DNA of 64,000 nt, from positions 1 to 64,000 of the forward strand of contig JAEYRB010000054.1 in NCBI GenBank assembly GCA_023409735.1, read 5' to 3'. Under the pieces are notes generated by a model. The model saw nothing but the letters and a program-made list of their open reading frames with translations. It did not search any database and had not been told where the DNA came from. This DNA is from Bacillota bacterium (GTDB taxonomy: Bacteria > Bacillota > Clostridia > Acetivibrionales > DTU013). Below are positions 7,905 to 17,555 of the stretch, piece after piece (within the stretch, counting starts at the first letter, position 1; each line of letters starts with the position of its first letter). Both the position numbers and the translations under genes were made by a program.

Positions 7905-10900
7905 TTATCCGAAATACATGACACCCGCTTCAAACAGCTTCTGATCCTTCGCTCCTGGAACATTTATACAAACGTTGCTTCCCCTTCTCTCAGAGTGTCC
8001 CATCTTTCCAAGCACTCTTCCATCGGGGCTTGTTATACCTTCAATGGCGCATATTGACCCGTTGGGATTATACCTTATGTCATAGGTTGCATTGCCGTCC
8101 ATATCAACGTATTGTGTTGCGATCTGTCCATTTGCCGCAAGCGCCTCAATAACCGCCTCAGATGCTGCAAATCTACCCTCGCCGTGGGATACAGGTATAG
8201 TATGAATATCACCTGTCTTTACATTACAGAACCATGGTGACTTATCAGATGCTATCCTTGTTCTTACCATGCATGAAACATGTCTGCCTATAGCGTTGAA
8301 CGTCAAGGTAGGGCTTTCAGGGCTAAGATCCCTTATATCGCCATAAGGCAGCAGTCCAAGCTTTATGAGAGCCTGAAAGCCGTTGCATATACCAAGTACA
8401 AGGCCATCCCTCTTTTGTAGCAGTTCCATGACAGCTTCCTTTATATACTGATTTCTGAATACAGTAGCAATAAATTTGCCTGAGCCCTCCGGTTCGTCAC
8501 CTGCGCTGAAGCCTCCCGGGAACATAATGATCTGGCTCTGCGATATCTTTTCCTTCATTATGTGTATAGTCTCATTTATGTTTTCCGGCGTAAGATTTTT
8601 TACAACAAATACATCAGCTTTTCCTCCGACATTTTCAAAAGCTCGTGCGCTGTCATACTCGCAATTCGTTCCCGGGAATACAGGAATAAATATCCTTGGC
8701 TTTGCAATTGAATGCTTCTTTGAAGCTCCTGCAACGGCTGCGTTTTCTGTCTGCGCTTTATAACTAAAGGTTTTAAGGCATTTTGATCCACTTTCTGCGT
8801 TTGTAGGGAAAATGTCTTCAAGCGGCTGCTGCCATTGCTTAAGTAATATTTCAAGCTTTATCTCAGTATTGCTGTCTTCTGCAGCTTCAACATTAATAGT
8901 GCTCTTCTCCTTTGTCTGTCCGATTACCTTGTATTCCAGTCCGTCAAAAAGCTTATCAACGTTCTCATCAGCAGCTATTTCCAATATCATAGAGCCATAC
9001 ATTGGAGCAAACAGCTCTGTTTCGCTTACGCCATTAATATCTAAGCCTAGCATATTACCAAAGCACATCTTGCTTACTGCCTCAGCAACTCCGCCATGTC
9101 TTACAGTGTGTGCTGCCAGTATTTTTCCGCTCATTGCAAGCTCATGTACTCGTACAAAGTTTTTATCCAGCTGCTCAAAATCAGGCAAAGAATTTGAATC
9201 CATACTAAGCGTCAGAAGTACCACGCTGCTTCCTGCCTTCTTAAATTCTGTTGAAATAACCTTATCGGCTTCAGATACTGCTACTGCAAAAGCGACAAGC
9301 GTCGGAGGAACATCAAGCTCCTTAAATGTGCCTGACATACTATCCTTTCCGCCAATTGCAGGTATTCCCAGCTTCATTTGCGCATAATATGCTCCCAATA
9401 ATGCACTGAAGGGCTTTCCCCATCTTTCAGGATCTTTGCCGGGCTTCTCAAAGTATTCTTGAAGTGTAAGCCTTGCTTTTCTGTAATCACCGCCCATAGC
9501 CGTAAGCTTTGCAGCTGCTTCCACTACTGAATATACCGCTCCATGGAACGGACTCCATTTAGCTATCAGCGGGTCGTATCCATAGGTCATCATTGTGCAG
9601 GTGGTAGTATCACCATCAAGTACGGGAAGCTTAGCAGCCATACCTTCAGCTGGACTTAGCTGATACTTGCCGCCGAAGGGCATCAATACAGTTCCTGCCC
9701 CAATTGTGCTGTCAAATCTCTCCACAAGCCCCTTCTGGCTGCAACAGGCAAGGCTTTGCATGTTTTTGCTCCAGGCAGCTTCAATAGCTTCCTGACCGAA
9801 AGTCTCATTAAAGAACTGACCTATTGGTGATTTCACTTTTATATCAGTATTCTGTTTTACCCCATTTGTATTTAGGAAATCCCTGCTTATATCTACGATT
9901 ATATTCCCGCGCCATTTCATTGTAAGTCTGCCCGTATCAGTAACAACGGCTACCTGTGTTGCTTCAAGGTTTTCCTTTACTGCTTCCTCTATGAAGCGCT
10001 CCTGATCAGCCTTAGAAACTACAACAGCCATTCTTTCCTGTGATTCTGAAATTGCAAGCTCTGTACCGTCAAGGCCCTCGTATTTTTTCGGTACCCTATC
10101 CAGATCTATGTCAAGTGCCTCTGCCAGCTCCCCTATAGCAACAGAAACTCCGCCGGCGCCAAAATCATTGCATCTTTTGATCATACGGCTTACTTCTTCT
10201 TTTCTGAAGAGCCTTTGTATTTTTCTCTCTGTTGGCGGGTTTCCCTTCTGGACCTCTGCGCCACAGGTAAGAAGAGACTTTTCATCATGCTCCTTTGATG
10301 AGCCTGTAGCTCCGCCGCAGCCATCACGTCCGGTCCTGCCTCCAAGTAAGATAATAACGTCGCCCGACTCCGGTTCAAGCCTTATTACATTCTTTTTCGG
10401 AGCTGCTCCTATTACTGCTCCTATTTCCATTCTCTTAGCTACATAGCCTTCATCGTAAATTTCTGAGACTTGGCCGGTCGCCAGTCCTATCTGATTGCCG
10501 TAAGAGCTGTAGCCGGCAGCTGCACCTGTGGTCAGCTTTCTTTGTGAAAGCTTACCCTTGAGTGTATCCTTGATCTTAGTTCTTGGATCACCACAGCCTG
10601 TTACCCTCATAGCCTGATATACATAAGACCTGCCGGAAAGGGGATCTCTTATTGCTCCGCCAAGGCATGTAGCAGCTCCGCCAAAGGGTTCTATTTCAGT
10701 CGGGTGATTGTGTGTCTCATTCTTGAACATTACAAGCCATTCTTCATCTTTGCCGTTTATCTTTGCATTAACTACGATACTGCAGGCGTTTATCTCCTCT
10801 GATACATCAAGGTCCTCAAGCTTTCCGCGTTTTCTGAGCTCCTTCATTGCTATTGTAGCAAGATCCATGAGACAAATGTCCTTGTCGCGGTCACAATACA

Positions 10901-11708
10901 CATAGCTTCTAGACGCAAGGTAATCATTATATACAGAGCTCATTAAATGAGCGAATGGTCCTTCTTCGAATTCAACCTTGTCTATTTGCGTAAGGAAGGT
11001 TGTATGTCTGCAGTGATCCGACCAATAGGTATCAATGAGCCTAAGCTCAGTGATGGTAGGATCCCTGTGCTCCGTTTGGCTGAAATACTGTCTGCAGAAC
11101 TTCAGATCCTCAACTGACATTGCCATAGCCATCTTCTCCTGCAGCCCGGCAACCTCTTCATCGGTCATTTTACAAAAACCGTCCAGAGGCTTGATATCAT
11201 CAGGGTACTCTATATCTGTGTCAAGCGTTTCAGGCTTATCCATACTTGCTTCTCGGCTGTCAACAGAGTTTATGCAGTAGGCTTTAATCCTCTCAAAATC
11301 CTCATCTGATATTTTACCCTTCAGCAAATAAAGCTTCGCAGCCTTGCATCTGGGTCTTTCACCAAGTGTAAGAAACTGGATGCACTGTGATGCGGAATCA
11401 GCTCTCTGATCATATTGTCCGGGCAGGTATTCTACTGCAAACACCTTTTCATCAGCGTTTGTCGCAGGCTCATTTTCATACACATGATCAACCGGAGGCT
11501 CTGAAAAAATGACATTTCGTGCTGCCTCGTATTCACTATCAGATATGTCTGTTATATCATAGCGATTTATAATGCGAACGCCCTCAAGCTTCTCTATACC
11601 AAGGTTATTTTTCAGGTCTTTGTATATGCTTTCAGCCTCTACATCGTACCCCTTCATCTTCTCGGCAAATATCCTTCTGACCAATTTTCTCTGACTCATA
11701 TCAGTCAT
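7905..11708 (-). CDS. purL: Phosphoribosylformylglycinamidine synthase, single-chain
   Basis: This 1267-residue enzyme converts FGAR, ATP and glutamine to FGAM (purine pathway step 4). It is the large one-chain form: an N-terminal PurS-like domain, two AIRS-type halves (signatures KNETHNHPTEIEPFGGAAT and GGKDSMSGTF) and a C-terminal glutamine amidotransferase with nucleophile Cys in LGICNGFQ and His in VSHGEGRF. I place the start at ATG 11708, where GAGGT sits 6 nt upstream and the N-terminus reads MTDMSQRKLVRRIFAEK as in relatives; a GTG 51 nt upstream lacks a site. It is monocistronic and divergent from a LysR regulator. Confidence 0.95.
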   Translation of the reverse strand: MTDMSQRKLVRRIFAEKMKGYDVEAESIYKDLKNNLGIEKLEGVRIINRYDITDISDSEYEAARNVIFSEPPVDHVYENEPATNADEKVFAVEYLPGQYDQRADSASQCIQFLTLGERPRCKAAKLYLLKGKISDEDFERIKAYCINSVDSREASMDKPETLDTDIEYPDDIKPLDGFCKMTDEEVAGLQEKMAMAMSVEDLKFCRQYFSQTEHRDPTITELRLIDTYWSDHCRHTTFLTQIDKVEFEEGPFAHLMSSVYNDYLASRSYVYCDRDKDICLMDLATIAMKELRKRGKLEDLDVSEEINACSIVVNAKINGKDEEWLVMFKNETHNHPTEIEPFGGAATCLGGAIRDPLSGRSYVYQAMRVTGCGDPRTKIKDTLKGKLSQRKLTTGAAAGYSSYGNQIGLATGQVSEIYDEGYVAKRMEIGAVIGAAPKKNVIRLEPESGDVIILLGGRTGRDGCGGATGSSKEHDEKSLLTCGAEVQKGNPPTERKIQRLFRKEEVSRMIKRCNDFGAGGVSVAIGELAEALDIDLDRVPKKYEGLDGTELAISESQERMAVVVSKADQERFIEEAVKENLEATQVAVVTDTGRLTMKWRGNIIVDISRDFLNTNGVKQNTDIKVKSPIGQFFNETFGQEAIEAAWSKNMQSLACCSQKGLVERFDSTIGAGTVLMPFGGKYQLSPAEGMAAKLPVLDGDTTTCTMMTYGYDPLIAKWSPFHGAVYSVVEAAAKLTAMGGDYRKARLTLQEYFEKPGKDPERWGKPFSALLGAYYAQMKLGIPAIGGKDSMSGTFKELDVPPTLVAFAVAVSEADKVISTEFKKAGSSVVLLTLSMDSNSLPDFEQLDKNFVRVHELAMSGKILAAHTVRHGGVAEAVSKMCFGNMLGLDINGVSETELFAPMYGSMILEIAADENVDKLFDGLEYKVIGQTKEKSTINVEAAEDSNTEIKLEILLKQWQQPLEDIFPTNAESGSKCLKTFSYKAQTENAAVAGASKKHSIAKPRIFIPVFPGTNCEYDSARAFENVGGKADVFVVKNLTPENINETIHIMKEKISQSQIIMFPGGFSAGDEPEGSGKFIATVFRNQYIKEAVMELLQKRDGLVLGICNGFQALIKLGLLPYGDIRDLSPESPTLTFNAIGRHVSCMVRTRIASDKSPWFCNVKTGDIHTIPVSHGEGRFAASEAVIEALAANGQIATQYVDMDGNATYDIRYNPNGSICAIEGITSPDGRVLGKMGHSERRGSNVCINVPGAKDQKLFEAGVMYFG

Positions 11709-11777
11709 TTTGTACCTCAATTCCGGCATCAGCCAATTTATTTCAATATTATTAGACACATTTCACTTCACAGCAAT

Positions 11778-11806
11778 ATTATACAATGGTATAATCAATA
11801 AGTAAA
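11778..11806 (-). promoter_or_regulatory. purL promoter with overlapping dyad operator
   Basis: On the minus strand TTTACT (11801-11806) and TATAAT (11778-11783) are 17 nt apart. A perfect dyad ATTATAC-AATG-GTATAAT (11778-11795) covers the -10 box and part of the spacer. It lies between purL and the divergent LysR gene, so a LysR-type or purine regulator could bind there; which one is unknown. Confidence 0.6.
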
Positions 11807-11866
11807 ATTAATATATTTAATGAATATTATAAGGTATACTAATACATTAGTTTTCGAGGTGTTCCT

Positions 11867-12757
11867 ATGGATATTAATTTTGAATTATATAAGGTATTTT
11901 ATACAGTGGCAAAGAGCGGCAGCTTTTCCGCAGCAGCAAAAGAACTATTCATTACACAATCTGCTGTAAGCCAGTCCATAAGAAATTTGGAAAACAAGCT
12001 CGGAGCCTGCCTTCTGATAAGAGGAACACGCAGCGTTCAGCTCACAAATGTAGGCGAAATGCTAATGAGCCATGTTGATCAGGCGTACAATTTGCTCAAA
12101 TCAGCTGAGCATAAAATAAATGAAATGAAATCACTTTCATTAGGAGAAATTAGAATAGGCGTCGGTGATACCATTCTTCGCTACCTGCTGACTCCACTTC
12201 TACAACAGTTTCTGGCAGGATATCCTAAAATAAAGCTTCAGATCATCAACCGTACCTCCTCCGGCATAATGGATTCAATAAAGAAGGGCGCTGTTGATTT
12301 CGGAATCGTTACAATGCCTGTTGATGACAATGATATTGAAACAAAAGAATTCTGCGAGGTAGAAGATGTTTTTGTAGCCTCCTCAAGATTTGATAAATAT
12401 AGAAGTACATCTGTCAGTCTTCGTGAATTATCATGTATTCCACTTCTGCTCCTTCAAAAGGACAGTATGACAAGGCGCAATCTTGATGATTATTTCACAT
12501 CAAAGGGAATAAGCATAACACCCGAGATCGAGCTTGAAAGTGTTGAGCTATTAGTGGAATACGCACGAATAGGCCTCGGGATTGCCCATGTACTTAAAGA
12601 AAGTGCACAAGCACATATACAGTCAGGTGAATTGTTTGTAATAAAGCTTGAAGATCCAATGCCCAAAAGAAGGCTTTGCATAGCTAAGCTCACAAGCGTT
12701 CCATTGCCACCCGCAGCTTCTGTATTTGTAGAAAAATTGCGTAATTCGCCCTTTTAA
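11867..12757 (+). CDS. LysR-family transcriptional regulator
   Basis: A 296-residue LysR-type regulator. The N-terminal winged helix-turn-helix (VAKSGSFSAAAKELFITQSA to about residue 60) is followed by the linker helix and a periplasmic-binding-type effector domain starting near residue 90. GAGGTG precedes the ATG. It is transcribed away from purL and toward the XRE-cupin and acyl-CoA synthetase genes; these have the same orientation, so either purL or the downstream pair could be the target. The effector is unknown. Confidence 0.92.
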   Translation: MDINFELYKVFYTVAKSGSFSAAAKELFITQSAVSQSIRNLENKLGACLLIRGTRSVQLTNVGEMLMSHVDQAYNLLKSAEHKINEMKSLSLGEIRIGVGDTILRYLLTPLLQQFLAGYPKIKLQIINRTSSGIMDSIKKGAVDFGIVTMPVDDNDIETKEFCEVEDVFVASSRFDKYRSTSVSLRELSCIPLLLLQKDSMTRRNLDDYFTSKGISITPEIELESVELLVEYARIGLGIAHVLKESAQAHIQSGELFVIKLEDPMPKRRLCIAKLTSVPLPPAASVFVEKLRNSPF

Positions 12758-12881
12758 AACATTAATTTTTTTTACGCTTTATTGTTAATAATAGCTTTAT
12801 GCCCTATGTATCCTTTATTTCAGGATTTCTTTGTGCTATTATTGAATCCATAATTAGTAAATATCAGAAAGGATGATATGT

Positions 12882-13442
12882 ATGTCAGAACAAATTAAAC
12901 AAATTGCCAGCAGGATTAAGGATCTGCGAGAAATTGCAGGTATTACTATTGAAGCTTTGTCTAATGATCTGGGCATTTCAGCTGAAACCTATGAGCAATA
13001 TGAAAATGGCAATATAGATATACCTATCGGCTTCCTTTATGAGCTAGCAAATAAATTTCATGTTGAATTAACTGCGATCTTAACCGGAGAAGAACCGAAG
13101 CTTCGCACATACTGTCTTGTAAGAAAAGATAAGGGCGTAAGTGTTACAAGGAGAAACCCATACAAATACCTCAGTCTTGCTTACAACTTTATAAATAAGA
13201 AGGCAGAGCCCTTCAGAGTTAGTGTTGAGCCATCAGGTGATGATGAACCTGTTCATTTCAACTCTCATCCGGGTCAGGAGTTCAACTATGTGCTCGAAGG
13301 AACGCTAATGATTTATATTGACGGACATCAGCTCACATTAAACGAAGGCGACTCCCTCTACTTTGATTCAAGCTGCAGTCATGGAATGAAAGCAATCGGA
13401 GGTAAGCCGGCAAAATTCCTTGCAATTGTCTTCAATGCATAG
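12882..13442 (+). CDS. XRE-family regulator with cupin sensor domain
   Basis: The product (about 186 residues) has an N-terminal lambda-repressor-type helix-turn-helix (about residues 10-60, IKDLREIAGITIEALSNDLG) and a C-terminal cupin_2 barrel with metal-ligand-like residues (HPGQEFNYVLEG and the later SSCSHGMKA). This architecture binds DNA and senses a small ligand. ATG 12882 has AAAGGA upstream; the earlier ATG at 12873 lies inside that site. It is 44 nt before the acyl-CoA synthetase gene. XRE-cupin proteins next to such synthetases are frequent in anaerobes, so it likely controls that gene. Confidence 0.9.
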   Translation: MSEQIKQIASRIKDLREIAGITIEALSNDLGISAETYEQYENGNIDIPIGFLYELANKFHVELTAILTGEEPKLRTYCLVRKDKGVSVTRRNPYKYLSLAYNFINKKAEPFRVSVEPSGDDEPVHFNSHPGQEFNYVLEGTLMIYIDGHQLTLNEGDSLYFDSSCSHGMKAIGGKPAKFLAIVFNA

Positions 13443-13486
13443 GAGTCAACCCAAATATAAAATTGAATTAGAATGGGGTTTTTTAT

Positions 13487-15151
13487 ATGCTAGAGAAATT
13501 TTTATCAAGAGTAGATTACAATTCCTATGAGGAGCTTCTGGAAAACTTCAAAATAGACCTGCCGGGCAATTTCAATTACGCATACGATGTAGTTGATGAA
13601 ATTGCCGCTCAAACTCCAAATAAGCTCGCCATGGTATGGTGTGACCCTACAGGCGCCGAAGCTATATTTACATTCGAGCAAATGAAATATTACAGCAATA
13701 AGGCAGCTAACTTTTTCAGGTCCCATGGAATAAGAAAGGGAGACCCGGTAATGCTCATTTTGAAAAGGCGTTATGAATTCTGGTTCTGCCTACTCGGTCT
13801 CCATAAAATAGGCGCGGTCTGTATACCTGCGACACACCTTCTTACTAAGAAGGATATAGTTTACAGATGTAACGCCGCTGACATTAAAATGATAGTATCT
13901 GTATCAGATGATGAGGTAATAAAGCACGTAGAAGCATCACTTCCTGAAACACCGTCACTGAAAGCAAAGGCTCTTGTTAATTGTAACAAAGATGGCTGGC
14001 TTAATATCAGCGAGGAGCTTGAAATTGCATCACCGGTATTTGAAAGACCTATAGGAGATAGTGCTCCCACCAATAACGATATAATGCTGCTCTACTTTAC
14101 CTCCGGAACTACCGGAATGCCTAAAATGGTACAGCATGACTTTACATACCCTCTAGGCCATATACTCACCGCAAAATACTGGCAGAACGTAGTTGACGGC
14201 GGTCTTCACCTTACCGTTGCAGACACGGGCTGGGCTAAAGCTATGTGGGGCAAGATCTACGGTCAATGGCTAAGCGGATCTGCAGTCTTTGTGTATGATT
14301 ATGATAAATTTGTTCCAAAGGATTTGCTTGATGTAATCGTTAAGTATAAGGTAACAACCTTCTGTGCTCCTCCTACAATATACAGATTTTTTATTAAAGA
14401 GGATCTTACAAAATTTGATCTCAGCAATCTCAAATACTGTGCAATTGCAGGTGAGCCACTTAATCCCGAGGTTTATAATCAGTTCTACACTACTACCGGT
14501 TTGAAGCTAATGGAGGGTTACGGGCAGACAGAACTAACTGTTACTCTTGCCACCTTCCCCTGGATGGAACCAAAGCCGGGCTCTATGGGTAAGCCTGCTC
14601 CCGGATATGATATAGATCTTCTGGATGAAAACGGCAACTCCTGTGATGTTGGTGAGGAAGGCCAGATAGTAATCCGCACAGATAAATGCAAGCCTTTTGG
14701 TATGTTTGACGGCTATTACAGAGACAGTGCTCTTACAAATAAGGTTTGGCACGATAACCTGTACTATACCGGCGACATGGCGTGGAAGGATGAAGACGGC
14801 TATTTCTGGTTCGTTGGCAGAGCTGATGACCTTATTAAAAGCTCAGGCTACAGGATAGGACCCTTCGAGGTTGAAAGCGCTCTTATTGAACATCCCGCCA
14901 TACTTGAATGTGCTATTACTGCTGTACCCGATCCCGACAGAGGCCAGATCGTAAAAGCAACTGTTGTTCTTGCAAAAGGTTATACACCAGGCAATAAACT
15001 GGTTAAGGAGCTGCAGGACCATGTAAAGAGAGTTACTGCCCCATATAAATACCCCAGAATAATAGAGTTTGTTGACGAGCTTCCAAAAACGATAAGCGGG
15101 AAAATAAGAAGAGTAGAAATCCGTGAAAATGATAATGAAGATAATCAATAA
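13487..15151 (+). CDS. Acyl-CoA synthetase, AMP-forming
   Basis: A 554-residue member of the ANL adenylating superfamily, closest in pattern to acetyl/medium-chain acyl-CoA synthetases. It activates a carboxylate with ATP and transfers it to CoA. Visible motifs are the ATP loop YFTSGTTGMPKMV, the GYGQTE core motif, the YTGDMAWKDEDGY hinge region and the C-terminal catalytic Lys in KTISGKIRR. No signal peptide is present. It probably forms an operon with the XRE-cupin gene and ends at a strong terminator. The acyl substrate cannot be read from sequence. Confidence 0.9.
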   Translation: MLEKFLSRVDYNSYEELLENFKIDLPGNFNYAYDVVDEIAAQTPNKLAMVWCDPTGAEAIFTFEQMKYYSNKAANFFRSHGIRKGDPVMLILKRRYEFWFCLLGLHKIGAVCIPATHLLTKKDIVYRCNAADIKMIVSVSDDEVIKHVEASLPETPSLKAKALVNCNKDGWLNISEELEIASPVFERPIGDSAPTNNDIMLLYFTSGTTGMPKMVQHDFTYPLGHILTAKYWQNVVDGGLHLTVADTGWAKAMWGKIYGQWLSGSAVFVYDYDKFVPKDLLDVIVKYKVTTFCAPPTIYRFFIKEDLTKFDLSNLKYCAIAGEPLNPEVYNQFYTTTGLKLMEGYGQTELTVTLATFPWMEPKPGSMGKPAPGYDIDLLDENGNSCDVGEEGQIVIRTDKCKPFGMFDGYYRDSALTNKVWHDNLYYTGDMAWKDEDGYFWFVGRADDLIKSSGYRIGPFEVESALIEHPAILECAITAVPDPDRGQIVKATVVLAKGYTPGNKLVKELQDHVKRVTAPYKYPRIIEFVDELPKTISGKIRRVEIRENDNEDNQ

Positions 15152-15200
15152 TATGAAAAACGCCGCGGAAAGTTTGTGTATAAAATACACAGCTTAACAG

Positions 15201-15242
15201 CCGGGTGGCTATGTATATAATGCATAACCATCCGGTTTTTTT
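15201..15242 (+). terminator. Intrinsic terminator of the acyl-CoA synthetase gene
   Basis: CCGGGTGGCTATG pairs with CATAACCATCCGG (15201-15235) and is followed by seven T. Confidence 0.9.
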
Positions 15243-15388
15243 ATCCATTTCATTAGTTGGACTTTTTGGGGTGTGCATAATATTGATATTTTAACTCTAT
15301 GCTACTTTTTTTTATAGCAAGATCGCATTGTTGTAGCAACTACTTTATAAAAAACAGTAGCTGCCTTTCACCTATTTAAGAAATATAC

Positions 15389-15453
15389 AAAAAAGCAGAG
15401 ACTTTACATTATACATCAGCTCACTAGCTGTTAGTATCCTGTATAGTCTCTGC
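15389..15453 (-). terminator. Intrinsic terminator of htpG
   Basis: GCAGAGACT (15395-15403) pairs with AGTCTCTGC (15445-15453); on the minus strand the stem is followed by a T run. The loop is long and partly self-complementary. Confidence 0.75.
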
Positions 15454-15473
15454 CCTGTTTAAGCCCGTATATA

Positions 15474-17408
15474 TCAGCCAAGCTCGGCAAGTCTGCTCAG
15501 TATAAGATTGCTTCTTTCAATAAATCTAGTCATGTTCTCAGGCTCAAGCTGTTTATGGCTCATCATTGCCAAGTCATATACATGCTTGCATATAAGGTTT
15601 GCATCTTCCTTCTTAGCTTCATCATCTGCCATCTTGACTATTGCCTTTATCAATGAATTTCCACTGTTAAGTACAAACGTCTGTTCCTCTGGGAACATGC
15701 TTGACATATCAGCACCATTCATGCCGTATATTCTGCTTAGATCCTGCATTCTGCGCGAATACTCCGACAAGAGTATCATTCCGGGTGTTTCTACTGCCTT
15801 GAGAGCCTCAACCTGTATCTTAAGCTTGTCATTGCCTACTGCTTCCTTAAACAGTTTTTCAAGCTTCTGGGTCGTATCGGCATCGGCAGTAGCTGCATCC
15901 TTATCCTTCAGGCTATCTGACAGGTCTGCATCTATTCTCGAGAACTTGACATCGCTTTCTTTAGATTCAAGGAACTGTATGAAATGGCTGTCAATCATTG
16001 TATTAAGTATAACCGCTTCCATACCATGATCTTTGAATATCCTTATATACTGTGACTGCTGCTTTTCATCATTTACATAGAATACTTTGCCCTTATGCTT
16101 TTCACTATTCCTCTCAAGATATTCTTTAAGCGTTACATAATCTCCATTTGTAGTCTTATAGATCACAATGTCCTTCACCCTGTCGTAAAATTTCTCTTCG
16201 CGGATGCAGCCATATTTAACAAATGGATTAATATCATTCCAATACTTATTGTAATTATCTCTCTCGTTTTCATAAAGCGATGTGAGCTTGTCAGCAACCT
16301 TCTTAGTTATGTGCGAGGATATCTTGGCAACATAGCCGTCATTTTGCAAAAAGCTTCTCGAAACATTAAGCGGCAGGTCAGGACAGTCAATAACTCCCTT
16401 AAGCAGCATCAAAAACTCAGGTATGACCTCTTTAATATTGTCGGCGACAAACACCTGATTGTAATACAGCTTGATCTGTCCCTCTATCGTCTCAAATTCA
16501 TGCTTTAGCTTCGGGAAGTACAATATACCCTTCAAATTGAATGGGTAATCCATATTAAGGTGTATCCAGAACAGTGGATCATTGAAATCATGGAATACTT
16601 TCTTATAGAACTCCTTGTATTCCTCTTCCGTACAATCCTTCGGAGCCTTTTGCCAGAGCGGGTGTATGTCGTTGATTGGCTTTGGCTTCTTTTCTTCCTC
16701 TTTTACTTCCTCAGTCTGAGCTTCTCCATCCTTCTTTTCGTCCTTCTTTTCAGACTTGGGCTCTTCCTTTTTTGCCCCATCCTCAAGATACAATTCTATA
16801 GGCAAAAATGAGCAGTACTTCTCCAGTATCTCACTCATCTTATAATAATCAAGGAACTCAAAAGCATCCTCCATTAGATACAATGTTACAGTCGTACCTC
16901 TTTCCGTACGGTCGGAGGTATCCATTTCAAATTCTGTACCTCCGGTGCTTGTCCATTTAACAGCTGCAGCACCCTTTTGCCATGAAAGAGTATCAATAGT
17001 TACCTTCTCGGACACCATAAAGGCGGAGTAAAATCCGAGTCCAAAATGACCGATTATTTGACTTCCTTCATCAGTCTTGTCTTTATATTTCTCCAGGAAG
17101 TCAACAGCACCAGAAAAAGCGATTTGGTTGATGTACTTCTTAACTTCCTCATCAGTCATTCCTATACCGTTATCTATAACCCTTATTGTCTTGTCATCCT
17201 TGTTTACAATGACCTTGATATAGTAGTTGTTATCCTCTCCTACTTCTGCTTCCCCTATCGAAGTTAGCTTTTTGAGCTTGATTATGGCATCGTTTGCATT
17301 TGAAACTATTTCACGTATAAATATATCTTTTTCAGAGTACAGCCACTTTTTTATAATAGGAAATATATTTTCTGTCTGAATCGATATGTTACCACTTTCA
17401 TGTACCAT
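15474..17408 (-). CDS. htpG: Molecular chaperone HtpG (Hsp90)
   Basis: A 644-residue bacterial Hsp90. The GHKL ATPase domain shows NANDAIIKL (metal-binding Asn), VIDNGIGMTDEEV, and GHFGLGFYSAF. The middle domain has the catalytic Arg region SRSFLQND, and a charged EK-rich linker (about residues 218-245) joins the domains. Length is normal. The gene is monocistronic with its own terminator. A perfect CIRCE operator and a sigma-A-type promoter lie just upstream, pointing to control by HrcA rather than the unrelated control known for Bacillus subtilis htpG. Confidence 0.97.
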   Translation of the reverse strand: MVHESGNISIQTENIFPIIKKWLYSEKDIFIREIVSNANDAIIKLKKLTSIGEAEVGEDNNYYIKVIVNKDDKTIRVIDNGIGMTDEEVKKYINQIAFSGAVDFLEKYKDKTDEGSQIIGHFGLGFYSAFMVSEKVTIDTLSWQKGAAAVKWTSTGGTEFEMDTSDRTERGTTVTLYLMEDAFEFLDYYKMSEILEKYCSFLPIELYLEDGAKKEEPKSEKKDEKKDGEAQTEEVKEEEKKPKPINDIHPLWQKAPKDCTEEEYKEFYKKVFHDFNDPLFWIHLNMDYPFNLKGILYFPKLKHEFETIEGQIKLYYNQVFVADNIKEVIPEFLMLLKGVIDCPDLPLNVSRSFLQNDGYVAKISSHITKKVADKLTSLYENERDNYNKYWNDINPFVKYGCIREEKFYDRVKDIVIYKTTNGDYVTLKEYLERNSEKHKGKVFYVNDEKQQSQYIRIFKDHGMEAVILNTMIDSHFIQFLESKESDVKFSRIDADLSDSLKDKDAATADADTTQKLEKLFKEAVGNDKLKIQVEALKAVETPGMILLSEYSRRMQDLSRIYGMNGADMSSMFPEEQTFVLNSGNSLIKAIVKMADDEAKKEDANLICKHVYDLAMMSHKQLEPENMTRFIERSNLILSRLAELG

Positions 17409-17446
17409 AGAAAGCCCCTCCCTTATTTTGCATTTATATCATACAT

Positions 17447-17476
17447 ATATTACAACTCCACGGCTTTTATTGTCAA
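17447..17476 (-). promoter_or_regulatory. Putative sigma-A promoter of htpG
   Basis: On the minus strand TTGACA (17471-17476) and TAATAT (17447-17452) are separated by 18 nt, about 40 nt upstream of the htpG start. CIRCE ends 7 nt upstream of the -35 box. Confidence 0.65.
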
Positions 17477-17483
17477 GACAAAT

Positions 17484-17510
17484 TTAGCACTCTTTGAACG
17501 AGAGTGCTAA
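17484..17510 (-). promoter_or_regulatory. CIRCE element, HrcA operator
   Basis: The sequence is TTAGCACTC, nine bases, GAGTGCTAA: a perfect match to the CIRCE consensus. It lies 76 nt upstream of htpG. CIRCE normally controls hrcA-grpE-dnaK and groESL; none of these is in the window. The only neighbours are htpG (downstream) and a PilZ gene that ends before it, so htpG is the target. Confidence 0.95.
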
Positions 17511-17555
17511 CAAAACATCTTTATAATCTTATTTATTTAGAATCCTTATTTATTT

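Noticed and set aside
8600..10446. Several plus- and minus-strand frames inside purL
   Set aside because: They are shadows of the purL reading frame, with no ribosome site and no recognisable product.
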